Shown: positions 44,896 to 55,660, counted from the stretch's first letter. The stretch is DNA of 64,000 bases from Bufo bufo (GCF_905171765.1 NC_053391.1:688629257-688693256), one strand, 5' to 3'. Numbers and translations: made by a program. The notes: generated by a model not told the origin, from the sequence alone.

Positions 44896-45372
44896 CTGCC
44901 AGGATAATGCCCTTAGAAATAAACCCAAAGTCAAACCAATAGATTTCCAAAGTGGTTCCTCGCCCACTGCCCGTAACAACCTCACCTGAAGTGGGCAGGT
45001 TGGGGGGTCCTTTCTTGGGCATTCTCTGGAACCCGCTACACCACCTTTCTCATCATTCACATAGTTAAGCCTACTGCCCTCAGGACAAACCCAAGCCCCG
45101 CTATCCATGGTTATCTAGGATACACTGTAGGCTATGGAAAGACCTCCACTAATAAAGGATTAATTGACTATAATTACTTTTGTGGTAGCTTTCTGAGCGT
45201 TATAGGTGATATATAAAAGACCTCCACTTCTGTATAATATTCACATTAAAAAAAAATACACCTGTAAGCCAAGCAGAACCAAGGCTGTGAAGGCACTTTA
45301 AGAAGATTCTCCAGAGACTCATTTAGTTCTTCAACACTAAGAATCTGAAATAGCTTTTTTTTTCTCTGGTGT
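44896..45372. other. intergenic, no recognised feature
   Basis: No repeat structure or coding motif that I can identify. The duplication copy B begins at 45373. Confidence 0.6.
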
Positions 45373-45447
45373 TATAATTAGATATTGCGCTCACTGATTC
45401 CTTGAATCCATGGACATTTCACTCTACTGGGAGCTTCATCCTACAAG

Positions 45448-45528
45448 TATAAATACATGCACCAAGCAGAAACCTCAGAGAAGAGCAGCTGAAGTCTAAG
45501 CTGTAATGCTGACTATAGAGCTGTGAGT
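45448..45528 (+). promoter_or_regulatory. candidate core promoter and 5-prime noncoding exon of receptor B
   Basis: TATAAATA at 45448-45455, splice donor GTGAGT at 45523, acceptor ending at 46719. The layout is identical to copy A, so whatever drives A should drive B. Confidence 0.5.
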
Positions 45529-46753
45529 ATCCATTAACTTGTATGTAGATACTGAATATATAGATGATAGAAGTTAGTGACCCCTTCCAGATTTGTGTCT
45601 CTTCTGCCATATCCAAGAGAAATGGTTTCAGCCTGTGGCACTGGAGACCATTGTTCTAGAGCTATGGCCAGAGTTAGCAGTATGAGGTTGGACCCCATCA
45701 AAGGCTGGAATGAGGAGGCATACTTATTACCGTATCCTTCGAGTCAAGGATTGTCACCAAGCTTGAAGGGTGATTGTAATTGTCCATATTGCCCTCCAGA
45801 GAGGGTTGCACCCTTTGCTATATTCTTCAGGCACAGCCACCACTGCTGGATTGCAGGGTGGTTGTAACCACTGGATACGAGCAGTGTTTAATGTGATGGA
45901 AAAATGAATCAAGCCAGCAAAGGAGACATTATGGAGAATCACAATACATTAGTAAGTGCCTTGTATTAACTTTCTCTACATGATTAATGCTATTTTCTGA
46001 AGTGAGAGAACCCCTTTAAATCCAGACAGTATAGCTCCAAGTGCCCTGTAGTTATAGCATAAGGGAGAGGCCACGATCATAAACTCCACAACTACAGGGA
46101 CATGCAAAAAAAAAGATACAGCATGTCTGGGTATATGGCAAATTTTATATTAGGGAATGTGGATGTCATAGGAAAGGGTTTGTTCCTCAGGAACCCTCTA
46201 AGTGAGTGAAAGCTGTTCTGTTACAGTCCATTGTGACGGACTGGAGTCGTCCACCTATTCCAACAAACAGGGCATTTATTGGAAGTGCAGGAGATAGACT
46301 CATAGCAATAAGCACCATCTTTAAAGCCACATAGCACCTCTGATCTGTATGGAACTGTTATGCCACCCATAGAAGTCTATGGGGCTGTACTTTGATTTCA
46401 CACCACGGCATATGGAGTTTTATTTTTAATTTTTTTATTGGATTCCACATGAACCTTAAGTAGAAACAGGAAAGCTTGCTCCACCTGTAATACAGCATCC
46501 TATGGAGCACTGTACTGAAACATATTCTCTAGACACATGGACAGTGATGCCAAAGATGTAATGCACACAACCAAACAATACAGGAACTGTGATGTGTCCT
46601 CAGGAAAATGGTTATTTTATGGTTAGAGGTTGGTCTAATAGGTAGGTACTCTTTCTTGAAGTAGGTGTAGGAATGGAGAAGTCTAGTTGACTTATAATTC
46701 ACATATCTATCTATTCTAGACATCAGACAAGCTGAACACAGTCACGTTCTTGT

Positions 46754-47728
46754 ATGACATCTCCTAGAAGAATTGCTACAACCCAGTTTCAAATGGTGAT
46801 TTTCACATCTGCTCCTGGGAACGTTACCCTGATGTTTTTCAATACCAAAAAGGTTGATGATGTCACCCGAACTGTTTTTCTGACTATGGCCCTTTTGTGT
46901 TTCTCCTTCTTCTTCTACTTCATTGCCATTATGCTGAAGGTATTCTTCACCACTCCTCACATGCAAGAGGACCCCCGATACGTCCTTTTTGTCCACATGC
47001 TCATCAATGACACATTGTATATTATCTTGGGAAATTTAATGGTAGTGCCTTTCATGTATTCGATATACATCCCAGTAGCCATCTGTTTTATCATTACCAG
47101 CTTGGCAGGCTATTCCTTTCTAGTGACCCCATACAACCTGGCCCTCATGTCTCTAGAACGTTACATAGCCATATGTTTCCCACTGAGATACTTACAGTTC
47201 TGTACACCAAAGAAAGCTAAATATGCAATTGCTGTGGTCTGGGTCATAGGGTTGTCTCTAATTATTGTAAATTTGACTGTCGCAATCTACTCAGCAGAAA
47301 GAACCTCATATTCCCTTTATGTATTGTGCGACGGTTCAATGTTGATGATAAACCCCATACAAGATGTGGTCAGGACCTTCACCAATATCTTCAGCTTCAC
47401 TGTAGTGGCCTTGATCATTGTATATACCTACATTAATGTCATGCTGGTTGCCAGGAGGATCGGTTCTAGTGGTTCCTCAGCCATTAAAGCTAGCACAACT
47501 GTGATGCTCCATGCCTTCCAACTCGTATTATGCATGGTTGCCTTCATCTCCACCATAACCGAGACCTATATAAAGAATTACATGTATTACTTAATCCTTT
47601 CAAATTATGTTTTGTTTGTTTGTTTGCCCAGATTGATCAGTCCATTCATCTATGGGGTAAGAGATGAAGCTTTTCAAAAACATATAAGAAAATATTGCAC
47701 AATAACTCTTGTATGTCGACCACAATGA
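46754..47728 (+). CDS. odorant receptor 131-2-like GPCR, copy B
   Basis: An intronless receptor of 324 residues from the first ATG (46754). A second ATG at 46793 would give 311 residues and is the only start shared with copy A. The upstream ATG has a weak context (t at -3, a at +4), so leaky use of the second is likely. Topology and motifs are as in copy A: N23 glycosylation site, C111, LMSLERYIAICFPLRY, C192, KASTTVMLHAF, SPFIYGVRD. Relative to A it has Q13 for P, A109 for S, V172 for A, F213 for L, V286 for I and V289 for F. Four of these are in or next to transmembrane segments, and the changes at 286 and 289 are in TM7. It is a membrane chemoreceptor by family; the ligand is unknown. Confidence 0.9.
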   Translation: MTSPRRIATTQFQMVIFTSAPGNVTLMFFNTKKVDDVTRTVFLTMALLCFSFFFYFIAIMLKVFFTTPHMQEDPRYVLFVHMLINDTLYIILGNLMVVPFMYSIYIPVAICFIITSLAGYSFLVTPYNLALMSLERYIAICFPLRYLQFCTPKKAKYAIAVVWVIGLSLIIVNLTVAIYSAERTSYSLYVLCDGSMLMINPIQDVVRTFTNIFSFTVVALIIVYTYINVMLVARRIGSSGSSAIKASTTVMLHAFQLVLCMVAFISTITETYIKNYMYYLILSNYVLFVCLPRLISPFIYGVRDEAFQKHIRKYCTITLVCRPQ

Positions 47729-47750
47729 GGTTTGGAACAATTATCAATCC

Positions 47751-47756
47751 AATAAA
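47751..47756 (+). promoter_or_regulatory. polyadenylation signal, receptor B
   Basis: AATAAA lies 22 bp after the stop, in the same context as copy A. Confidence 0.6.
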
Positions 47757-48282
47757 GAACTACATAAATGAATACGCTTGTCTACTTCTCATGTAAATTG
47801 ATGTCAGGTTGATAACATCAAGAAATCTCCATCAATAAAAATAGTGGAGGTGGCCATACCGGTGAGCTAAATGACTGTCAGCATTGCTTTTCAATCAGAT
47901 GCCACCTCTGATGGCAACAAAATGTTTGCCCTATTTGAGGGGCTCTGGTCATGTATGTGCTGGAAATGACAAGAAGAAATGTCCAGAAGCTACAACAGCT
48001 CAACCATGAAGCATTGGTCTACCTGTTCATATGAGGGGAGTGTTGATCTCTGAAGAACAAAATGTGAATGTCCTTGGTGAAAGGTCCTACTGCCAAAATC
48101 CAAGCTAATATAGCAAGGAGGTGCCAAAAGACTTTCATCTATCTCTACCTACTGTATAACGCTGCAGCCTTACATCCAGATGAAGGGAAAAATATAGAAA
48201 AATATGAATAATATGACTGCTTTTACACTAGAGACCTTCATAGAGTGACCGCTTTTACAGTAGAGCCCTCCAGTGTGACTGC

Positions 48283-48283
<1 letters not shown>

Positions 48284-48359
<76 letters not shown>

Positions 48360-48464
48360 ATATCTATCTATCTCATATCTATCTATATCCTATCTATCTA
48401 TCTATCTATCTCATGATCTATCTATCTATCTCATATCTATCGATCTCATATCTATCTATCTACT
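48284..48464 (+). repeat. (TATC)n microsatellite, copy B
   Basis: A pure tatc run followed by ctcatatc-interrupted tracts. It is longer than in copy A and is split from its tail (50098 onward, ctcatatctccc) by Tc1-4. Confidence 0.95.
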
Positions 48465-48466
48465 TA

Positions 48467-50095
48467 CAGTTGCAAGAAATAGTATGTGAACCCTTTAGAA
48501 TGATATGGATTTCTGCACAAATTGGTCATAAAATGTCATCTGATCTTCATCTAAGACACAACAATAGACAATCACAGTCTGCTTAAACTAATAACACACA
48601 AAGAATTAAATGTTACCATGTTTTTATTGAACACACCATGTAAACATTCACAGTGCAGGTGGAAAAAGTATGTGAACCCTTGGATTTAATAACTGGTTGA
48701 ACCCTCTTTTGGCAGCAATAACTTCAACCAAACGTTTCCTGTAGTTGCAGATCAGACGTGTACAAAGGTCAGGAGTAATTCTTGACCATTCCTCTTTACA
48801 GAACTGTTTCAGTTCAGCAATATTCTTGGGATGTCTGGTGTGAAACACTTTCTTGAGGTCATGCCACAGCATCTCAATCGGGTTGAGGTCAGGACTCTGA
48901 CTGGGCCACTCCAGAAGGCGTATTTTCTTCTGTTTAAGCCATTCTGTTATTGATTTACTTCTATGCTTTGGGTCGTTGTCCTGTTGCAACACCCATCTTC
49001 TGTTGAGCTTCAGCTGGTGGACAGATGGCCTTAAGTTCTCCTGCAAAATGTCTTGATGAACTTGGGAATTCATTTTTCCTTCGATGATAGAAATCCGTCC
49101 AGGCCCTGACGCAGCAAAGCAGCCCCAAACCATGATGCCCCCACCACCATACTTCACAGTTGGGATGAGGTTTTGATGGTGGTGTGCCTGCCTCTTATTC
49201 TCCACACATAGTGTTGTGTGTTTCTTCCAAACAACTCAAATTTGGTTTCCTCTGTCCACAGAATATTTTGCCAGTACTGCTATGGAACATCCAGGTGCTC
49301 TTGTGCAAACTGAAAACGTGCAGCAATGTTTTTGGTTTGGTTTTGGACAGCTGTGGCTTTCTCTGTGGTATTCTCCCATGAAATCCATTCTTGTTTAGGG
49401 TTTTACGTATCGTAGATTCGCTAACAGGGATGTTAGCATATGCCAGATACTTTTGTAAGTCTTTAGCTGACACTCTAGGATTCTTCTCCACCTCATTGAG
49501 CAGTCTGCGCTGTGCTCTTGCAGTCATCTTTACAGGACGGCCACTCCTAGGGAGAGTAGCAGCAGTGCTGAACTTTCTCCATTTATAGACAATTTGTCTT
49601 ACCGTGGACTGATGAACAGCAAGGCTTTTGGAGATACTTTTATAACCCTTTCCAACTTTATGCAAGTCAACAATTCTTAATCGTAGGTCTTCTGAGAGCT
49701 CTTTTGTGCAAGGCATCATTCACATCAGGCAGTGCTTGTTGTGAAAAGCAAACCCAGAACTGGTGTGTGTTTTTTATTGGGCAGGGCAGCTGTAACCAAC
49801 ACCTCCAATCTCATCTCATTGATTGGACTCCAGTTGGCTGACACCTCACTCCAATTAGCTCTTGGAGATGTCATTAGTCTGGGGGTTCACATACTTTTTC
49901 CACCTGCACTGTGAATGTTTACATGGTGTGTTCAATAAAAACATGGTAACATTTAATTCTTTGTGTGTTATTAGTTTAAGCAGACTGTGATTGTCTATTG
50001 TTGTGACTTAGATGAAGATCAGATTACATTTTATGACCAATTTGTGCAGAAATCCATATCATTCCAAAGGGTTCACATACTTTTTATTGCAACTG
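48467..50095 (-). mobile_element. Tc1-4, decayed Tc1 element with ~215-bp TIRs
   Basis: The left end is cagttgcaagaaatagtatg; the right end complement is cagttgcaataaaaagtatg. TA flanks both sides (48465-66 and 50096-97). Copy A shows the uninterrupted site ctacctatctcatatctccc near 23600. The two terminal repeats differ at several positions and the transposase is broken, although the host site shows insertion after the duplication. Confidence 0.93.
48648..49719 (-). pseudogene. Tc1-4 transposase, frameshifted, first catalytic Asp lost
   Basis: From the ATG at 49719 ([20 protein letters not shown]) the frame gives a normal paired-like DNA-binding domain with linker LPRSGRPVK. It then shifts near SKTKPKTLL. 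In the correct frame the next part has an in-frame TAG and ILWTEETKFELFG, where Glu replaces the first catalytic Asp. The last part (frame ending 48648) has VLQQDNDPKHRSK and [11 protein letters not shown], so the second Asp and Glu survive. It resembles the Sleeping Beauty/Frog Prince type. It is inactive. Confidence 0.88.
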
Positions 50096-50867
50096 TATCT
50101 CATATCTCCCTATCTATCTCATATCTATATATATATACACATTTTGTTATGTTGCGGCCTTGTGCTAAAATAAAAATAAAAAATGTAAAAAAAGGTTTTT
50201 CGCCATCAATCTTTACAGAATATTGGGTGCAAAATGAAAAAGTGAAAATGATTGTTAATTTATTGAAAACGGAAAACGAACATCTTGCTTTGACCTACGT
50301 GTTCAGGCTAAGAATGTGCAAATCAATTTTTTACAAAAATGCATCTCTCAAACAAAACCAAAGCTTTTGTGTTTAGTTTTGGGAGAAGCAAATAAAATGG
50401 AAGGCAGCGACATTTTACAGTAAGAATTACTGTACCACTAGGAAGGAAGAAGAAGGATGCTCACCTGACACTGGGAGGAAGTGGGGGGGAGAGCTTGCCC
50501 TAACTGGCTCACAGGCCGCCTGGATCAACCAATCAGGGGGGCAGCAGGCAGGGATGTACTTGTGTAGTGCCCTTCAGTAGGGATACTTTGAACTCTGGAT
50601 GTTTGTGGACATTTGGCCCTATTTCCCCATGCACAGTCATCAACTACTTACTTATTTCACTTTAAAGGGTTAACTTGCACTGTTTAATACTGTGTAACTG
50701 CATTTTATATGTATTTTTTAATATATGTCCTGTTCATTTGCACAGCACTATGGAAAGGGTTAATGAATACTGAGAGACTTTTGCGACTTTCTAGCTAATA
50801 ATGAGAAGCTGGTAATTTTTCGCAGTTACCATAATGTTTAAAAAAGAGCATGTTTTGGAGGGAAAAA

Positions 50868-51636
50868 ACAATGGGCCCCTATTGCAAGAGGGGGGAGTAT
50901 CGTTATTTAAAATGTAACTTTTAATAAGGTCAAAAATGTCAGATTAATAAAACTCACTACATAAATAAGACATACATACACATAGGGACCAAAGGAATGG
51001 TACCCGGCTGGTAAAGACAAAATACTGTTCCGTCCGGGGAGACGTGAACAGTCTTACCAGACCCTTTGTAGGTAGTGGGAGAGGTCCTCGGATAAAGGAG
51101 ACAGGAAACGTGATGACCAAGCCGTTCGGGAATGGGTGCTGTAACAATGGAACCGTGCAGTGGAGCACTAGGAGGATTCCTAAGCAAGCCCTGCCTAAGG
51201 TGAAGGGGGCTATTATACTGCTACCTATCTATACGGAGCACTCGCCTTGAAAAAGACGACCTCGTCCGGTAGCCTGTCCCTAAGGTGGACCTTACCCTAC
51301 AAACTACAGAAGTTATGCCAGTGGATTGTTGATAAGGGTGCTTCCAAAGGTCTCCCGACGTGGCACGTTTCTGTCCGTGACTCTTCAGGGAAAGACTGCA
51401 GGAAGACAGGGGGGTAGCGAGCCACAGGTATCTGGCCTGGGGCTCAATAGCACACTGGAGAAAGAGAGACAAGCTGGGAAGCTTGTGTGCTGCTATCCTG
51501 GTGTAGGATGCAGTATTACACTGGAGGGGTAGTCCAGTGCTGGACGGTCCGGGAGACACAATGGTCCCAGGCAAATGAGACCCTTCTGGTTGGGGGTAGC
51601 AATGCAATGAACCAGCCGCAGTGATGTACCCTAGTA
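50868..51636 (-). repeat. Penelope-like element, left inverted arm
   Basis: The reverse complement of 52920-53688, of equal length, with only about two mismatches noticed (for example near 51258 and 51127). The inner edge at ctagta is abrupt: the next base starts the endonuclease homology. Confidence 0.92.
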
Positions 51637-52007
51637 CGGTCACTGGCAAAGCGTATTCCATCCCGCATTTTATTAATTGCAAATCCAGAGGAGTGGTGTA
51701 CCGCATCCTCTGTGAATGCGGGCTGGAGTACGTTGGCAAGACCATACGGGAATTTCGGAGGAGGATCGGTGAGCACATGGGGGACGTGACACACAAAAGG
51801 GACACCCCGGTGTCTAAACATGTGCACACCGACCATAATGGCAAAGCCCGGTTGAAATTCATGGGCATCGATCTCGTGAAACCCCCTCCAAGAGGGGGGG
51901 ACTGGGATAAGAGCCTCCTCCAACGTGAGGCGCGTTGGATCTTCAATCTTAAAACAGCGGCACCCCTGGGCATGAACGAGAGATTGAACTACTCCTGCTT
52001 CCTCTGA
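51637..52007 (+). pseudogene. Penelope-type GIY-YIG endonuclease, N-terminally truncated
   Basis: The open frame begins in the left arm, but family-like sequence starts at about VTGKAYSIPHFINC. It then shows GVVYRILCECGLEYVGKTIR (GIY and YIG elements, with the extra CxC typical of Penelope), REFRRRIGEH (conserved Arg and His), SKHVHTDHNG, and QREARWIFNLKTAAPLGMNE with the catalytic Glu and the conserved Asn. It ends at a TGA at 52007. In intact elements this domain follows a reverse transcriptase in the same protein and nicks the target DNA. Here the RT is absent, so the unit cannot move by itself. Confidence 0.88.
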
Positions 52008-52739
52008 AAAATCAAGTGGCAGGGAAACCGGGGGGTAATTGCCGCCACAATGCCGCTGCTTGATTGATGATCTATGGCTCTGTATATATGTATAATTGTT
52101 CATCTATTCATGAGCTGCTGTCTTCATTCTCTGTCATGCTGCTGCCGCTGTGGCCCGGATGTTACATCAAGGGCAACATGCACGTTAATCAACAATTAGG
52201 GCCTTCTGCCTTAGCCTGCGCCTGCGTACCCTTCATGCACATTGCCTTTATATTTTTCTGCGCATACGTTTAGGCTGGTATACACCTTGCTGCACATGGA
52301 TCCATGCTGGCCTACACCGCTACGAGCATGGGGTCCCTGTGGCGGCAAAAGCAGATGCACAACCTGATTGCACCTGCCTTCTCCATGCGCGCTCCTAATC
52401 TGTAGAGCGCCTTTTTAATACCAGCAACTGTTCCCGATTGCAGGGTTATCCGTGTTATCGGGACAGATATAAAAGCTTTGATCTCATGTCACTCTGCCGG
52501 GGGTTGCACATCCCCTCCCCCCCCCCGGCAGCAATTCGCTGCATTGATCACCTGTCTGCCTATGACTCCTGCACCAAATGCCATTAGCCGTTTCTAGGCT
52601 TTACTACTTTGTTTACCATCAATGGTGACGCATACCCTGTGCGTCCCACATGATCATCAGACCATTTGACCATTGGCTGTATGATCCCGGACTCCGCCCA
52701 TCTCCCATCGTGCTCCCGCCCATCTCACGTGGTGTTGCC

Positions 52740-52935
52740 GACGTGTGACGTCACTGACGGCGTCTGCCTCTTGCCCTGTGGATGTTGCCTCGGCGCAGGC
52801 TCTCTGACGCTGGGGTCACGTGACCGGGTAGGAGCGGCGCTTCAGGTAGGCGTGACACTGCGATGACGCAACTGAGAGGGAGGGGCGAAGGACCTGGGGC
52901 GCGATTATTTAAAACCCATTACTAGGGTACATCAC
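52740..52935 (+). promoter_or_regulatory. promoter-like region of the Penelope-like element
   Basis: A full CRE palindrome tgacgtca at 52746-52753, a CACGTGA site near 52817, high CpG content, and TATTTAAA at 52906-52913. The right arm begins 7 bp after the TATA-like box, close to where transcription would start. This suggests the 769-bp arms correspond to the 5-prime part of the element's RNA. Confidence 0.5.
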
Positions 52936-53688
52936 TGCGGCTGGTTCATTGCATTGCTACCCCCAACCAGAAGGGTCTCATTTGCCTGGGACCATTGTGT
53001 CTCCCGGACCGTCCAGCACTGGACTACCCCTCCAGTGTAATACTGCATCCTACACCAGGATAGCAGCACACAAGCTTCCCAGCTTGTCTCTCTTTCTCCA
53101 GTGTGCTATTGAGCCCCAGGCCAGATACCTGTGGCTCGCTACCCCCCTGTCTTCCTGCAGTCTTTCCCTGAAGAGTCACGGACAGAAACGTGCCACGTCG
53201 GGAGACCTTTGGAAGCACCCTTATCAACAATCCACTGGCATAACTTCTGTAGTTTGTAGGGTAAGGTCCACCTTAGGGACAGGCTACCGGACGGGGTCGT
53301 CTTTTTCAAGGCGAGTGCTCCGTATAGATAGGTAGCAGTATAATAGCCCCCTTCACCTTAGGCAGGGCTTGCTTAGGAATCCTCCTAGTGCTCCACTGCA
53401 CGGTTCCATTGTTACAGCACCCATTCCCGAAAGGCTTGGTCATCACGTTTCCTGTCTCCTTTATCCGAGGACCTCTCCCACTACCTACAAAGGGTCTGGT
53501 AAGACTGTTCACGTCTCCCCGGACGGAACAGTATTTTGTCTTTACCAGCCGGGTACCATTCCTTTGGTCCCTATGTGTATGTATGTCTTATTTATGTAGT
53601 GAGTTTTATTAATCTGACATTTTTGACCTTATTAAAAGTTACATTTTAAATAACGATACTCCCCCCTCTTGCAATAGGGGCCCATTGT
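52920..53688 (+). repeat. Penelope-like element, right inverted arm
   Basis: It starts tactagggtacatcactgcg and ends gggcccattgt. The open frames in it mirror those on the opposite strand of the left arm and are not recognised as proteins. Confidence 0.92.
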
Positions 53689-54534
53689 CTGTTCTCGCCT
53701 TGGAGTGTTTACATAGCCTGAATTGCATCAGTGCTCTGAACAATTTATTGTTTGGAGGGAAAAAGCCAGACTTGTTTACCACCAAAACCAGAAAGACTAA
53801 CCTTTGTTATTATGTCTGAAGACTTTTTTTGTCTGGAAAAACTGCTCTGTCATTGCCATTATCATTAAATTTATAATGCAAGTCTATGAGAGACGGAAAG
53901 TGTAACATTGTATTTGTTTGTGCTGAGTTTCTCCACTTCACCTCTCCCACTAGAAGGTTCTAGTTCAGCATAAATTGTATCTAAGGAGAGCCTTTAGTGT
54001 TCTGAAGTTAGGGAACTGCGCTTAGAAGAAGAGACTCTACCAGACTACATGAGTAACGAGAAGAAGATGCTGAGATGGAGACACTCCGCCACAGACACTG
54101 GGTCTCCAGCCTTTGGCCAAGGTACAATCCTTGAGAGTGAGCGAGAGAGAGAGAGCTAGCTCAGGCCTTTCCTCAACATCAAACCCTTCTTCTGTCCAGG
54201 AGGAGACTGGAGAATCCGGCCCTATGCCTCGCTTGTAATGTTTTCCACTTGAATTCCTCCAATAAAGAAGCACACTGGTTACTGCAGACCCTGCCTCTCT
54301 CGACTTAATTCCCATTGGGGTGCTCCACGCCTTACCATCCCTTCTAGAGAGCAATAACACATGATGACACCACAACATTGACTGGGGGACCCAGTATAGC
54401 ATTGGGGCCACCCAAAACCCGGGCACTGCAATTTGGCATCACAAACAGGATTACAGTCGAGCGCCAGCAGGGCAAGTAATTGTGGATTAAGCCCCAGCCT
54501 GCATCCGAGGTAAACCAGCCCCATGTCTGTTTAA

Positions 54535-54732
54535 CCCCTTCCCTGTAAGTTTGCTGTCCACTAAAATTCCTAAGTCCTTTTCCATGTCAGTGTTGCCAAG
54601 GTTTTTACCATTTAGTATGTACGGGTGACTTGCATTATTCCTTCCCATGTGCATAACCTTACATTTGTCAGTTTTAAACCTCATCTGCCCCTTATCTGCC
54701 CAAGCCTCCAGTCTATCCAGATCCATCTGCAG
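54535..54732 (-). pseudogene. LINE reverse transcriptase C-terminal fragment, copy B
   Basis: The same fragment as 26868-27062, with LEAWADKGQMRFKTDKCKVM and MEKDLGILVDSKL. It belongs to the pre-duplication sequence. Confidence 0.75.
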
Positions 54733-54756
54733 CAGTATACTGTCCTCTGTAGTATA

Positions 54757-54993
54757 CAGTCAGGTCCATAAATATTGGGACATCGGCACAATTGTAACAT
54801 TTTTGGCTCTATACACCACCACAATGGATTTGAAATGAAACAAACAAGATGTGCTTTAACTGCAGACTGTCAGCTTTAATTTGAGGGTATTTACATCCAA
54901 ATCAGGTGAACGGTGTAGGAAGTACAACAGTTTGCATATGTGCCTCCCACTTGTTAAGGAACCAAAAGTAATGGGACAGAAAAATAATCAGTG
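54757..54993. mobile_element. Tc1-like terminal remnant (other half of the family at 4757-5020)
   Basis: It starts cagtcaggtccataaatatt right after TA (54755-56) and shares tggctctatacaccaccaca and taatttgagggtatttacat with the complement of 4757-5020. The interior breaks off near 54993 and there is no second terminus. Copy A has different sequence at this point. Confidence 0.7.
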
Positions 54994-55389
54994 CCAAGCC
55001 CACTCTATACCTCTCCTGGTGCCAAATGGCCTCCAGTAACTGCAGGGAGAGCCGGCTACAGCTTTATACTTGCACTAATTAATATCAGCCTATGGGGCAG
55101 ACAGGTTAGTTAGGAGTACATGACCAATGGAGTCTTCCACACCTGCAATTAGACAGACATCATATAGGACATGACAATCTCTTTCTAACAAAGCTAGAAC
55201 CAGCCCCGTACCTCACATGGGTCCAGAGATCTCCCCATTCATTGCTCTGCTGGATTTATATCAAGCTTGCAGTTCTGGGGGGATCCTTTCTGCTGTAACT
55301 CAGAGGGAGTGTCTTTTCTGTGTCATTCTGCTCTAACTAGTGTAGGGACAGGTCCCTGCTGTGGGCAGGGAGAATGTTAGACATTTAAT

Positions 55390-55660
55390 CTGGATGTTAA
55401 TTCTGTGGGTGACCTATAGCCATTTTTTCTTGGTGCAATACACCTCCTTTGCACCCGTGACGCAGAAACACAATACTTAATGTGGCTGTTAATTCTGTGG
55501 GTGACTGCGCTGGGAGCGCAGAGTTGGCACCGGCAGCCCATTGCCACCTGTCTTCCACGTCAACCCCTTGCACATCAGCCAAGCAGTCTGAGCCCCAAGT
55601 CATGCAGCAGTCACTTGTGCTTTTTGATGACTCTGCTGGGGTCATGAATGCAGCAGTCAC
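55390..55660 (+). pseudogene. hAT remnant with N-terminal coding fragment (copy B)
   Basis: It includes gttggcaccggcagccc, ccaagcagtctgagccccaa and gcagcagtcacttgtgcttt, matching hAT-1 near 1383-1490. It is uninterrupted here, which reveals the LTR insertion in copy A. Duplication homology ends at about 55637. Confidence 0.8.

Larger units (their letters stand above)
50868..53750 (+). mobile_element. Penelope-like element with inverted 769-bp arms
   Basis: The insert sits between two copies of tttggagggaaaaa (50854-50867 and 53751-53764); copy A has one copy at the same point. The outer 769 bp on each side are near-identical reverse complements. Between them lie a GIY-YIG endonuclease end (51637-52007) and a CpG-rich region with promoter-like motifs. 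Beyond the right arm is an unmatched 62-bp tail (53689-53750). Inverted long repeats, a short tail and a variable-length target duplication are all features of Penelope-like retroelements. The reverse transcriptase is missing. Confidence 0.85.
45373..55637 (+). repeat. segmental duplication copy B (receptor B and flanks)
   Basis: Direct repeat of 20562-30776. Copy B alone contains Tc1-4 (48467-50095), the Penelope-like element (50868-53750) and a Tc1 terminal piece (54757-54993). It lacks the three copy-A insertions. Confidence 0.95.

Noticed and set aside
51221..53335. Several open frames of 68-250 residues in the inverted arms
   Set aside because: They are paired mirror frames in the Penelope-like arms; only the GIY-YIG segment has a recognisable domain.
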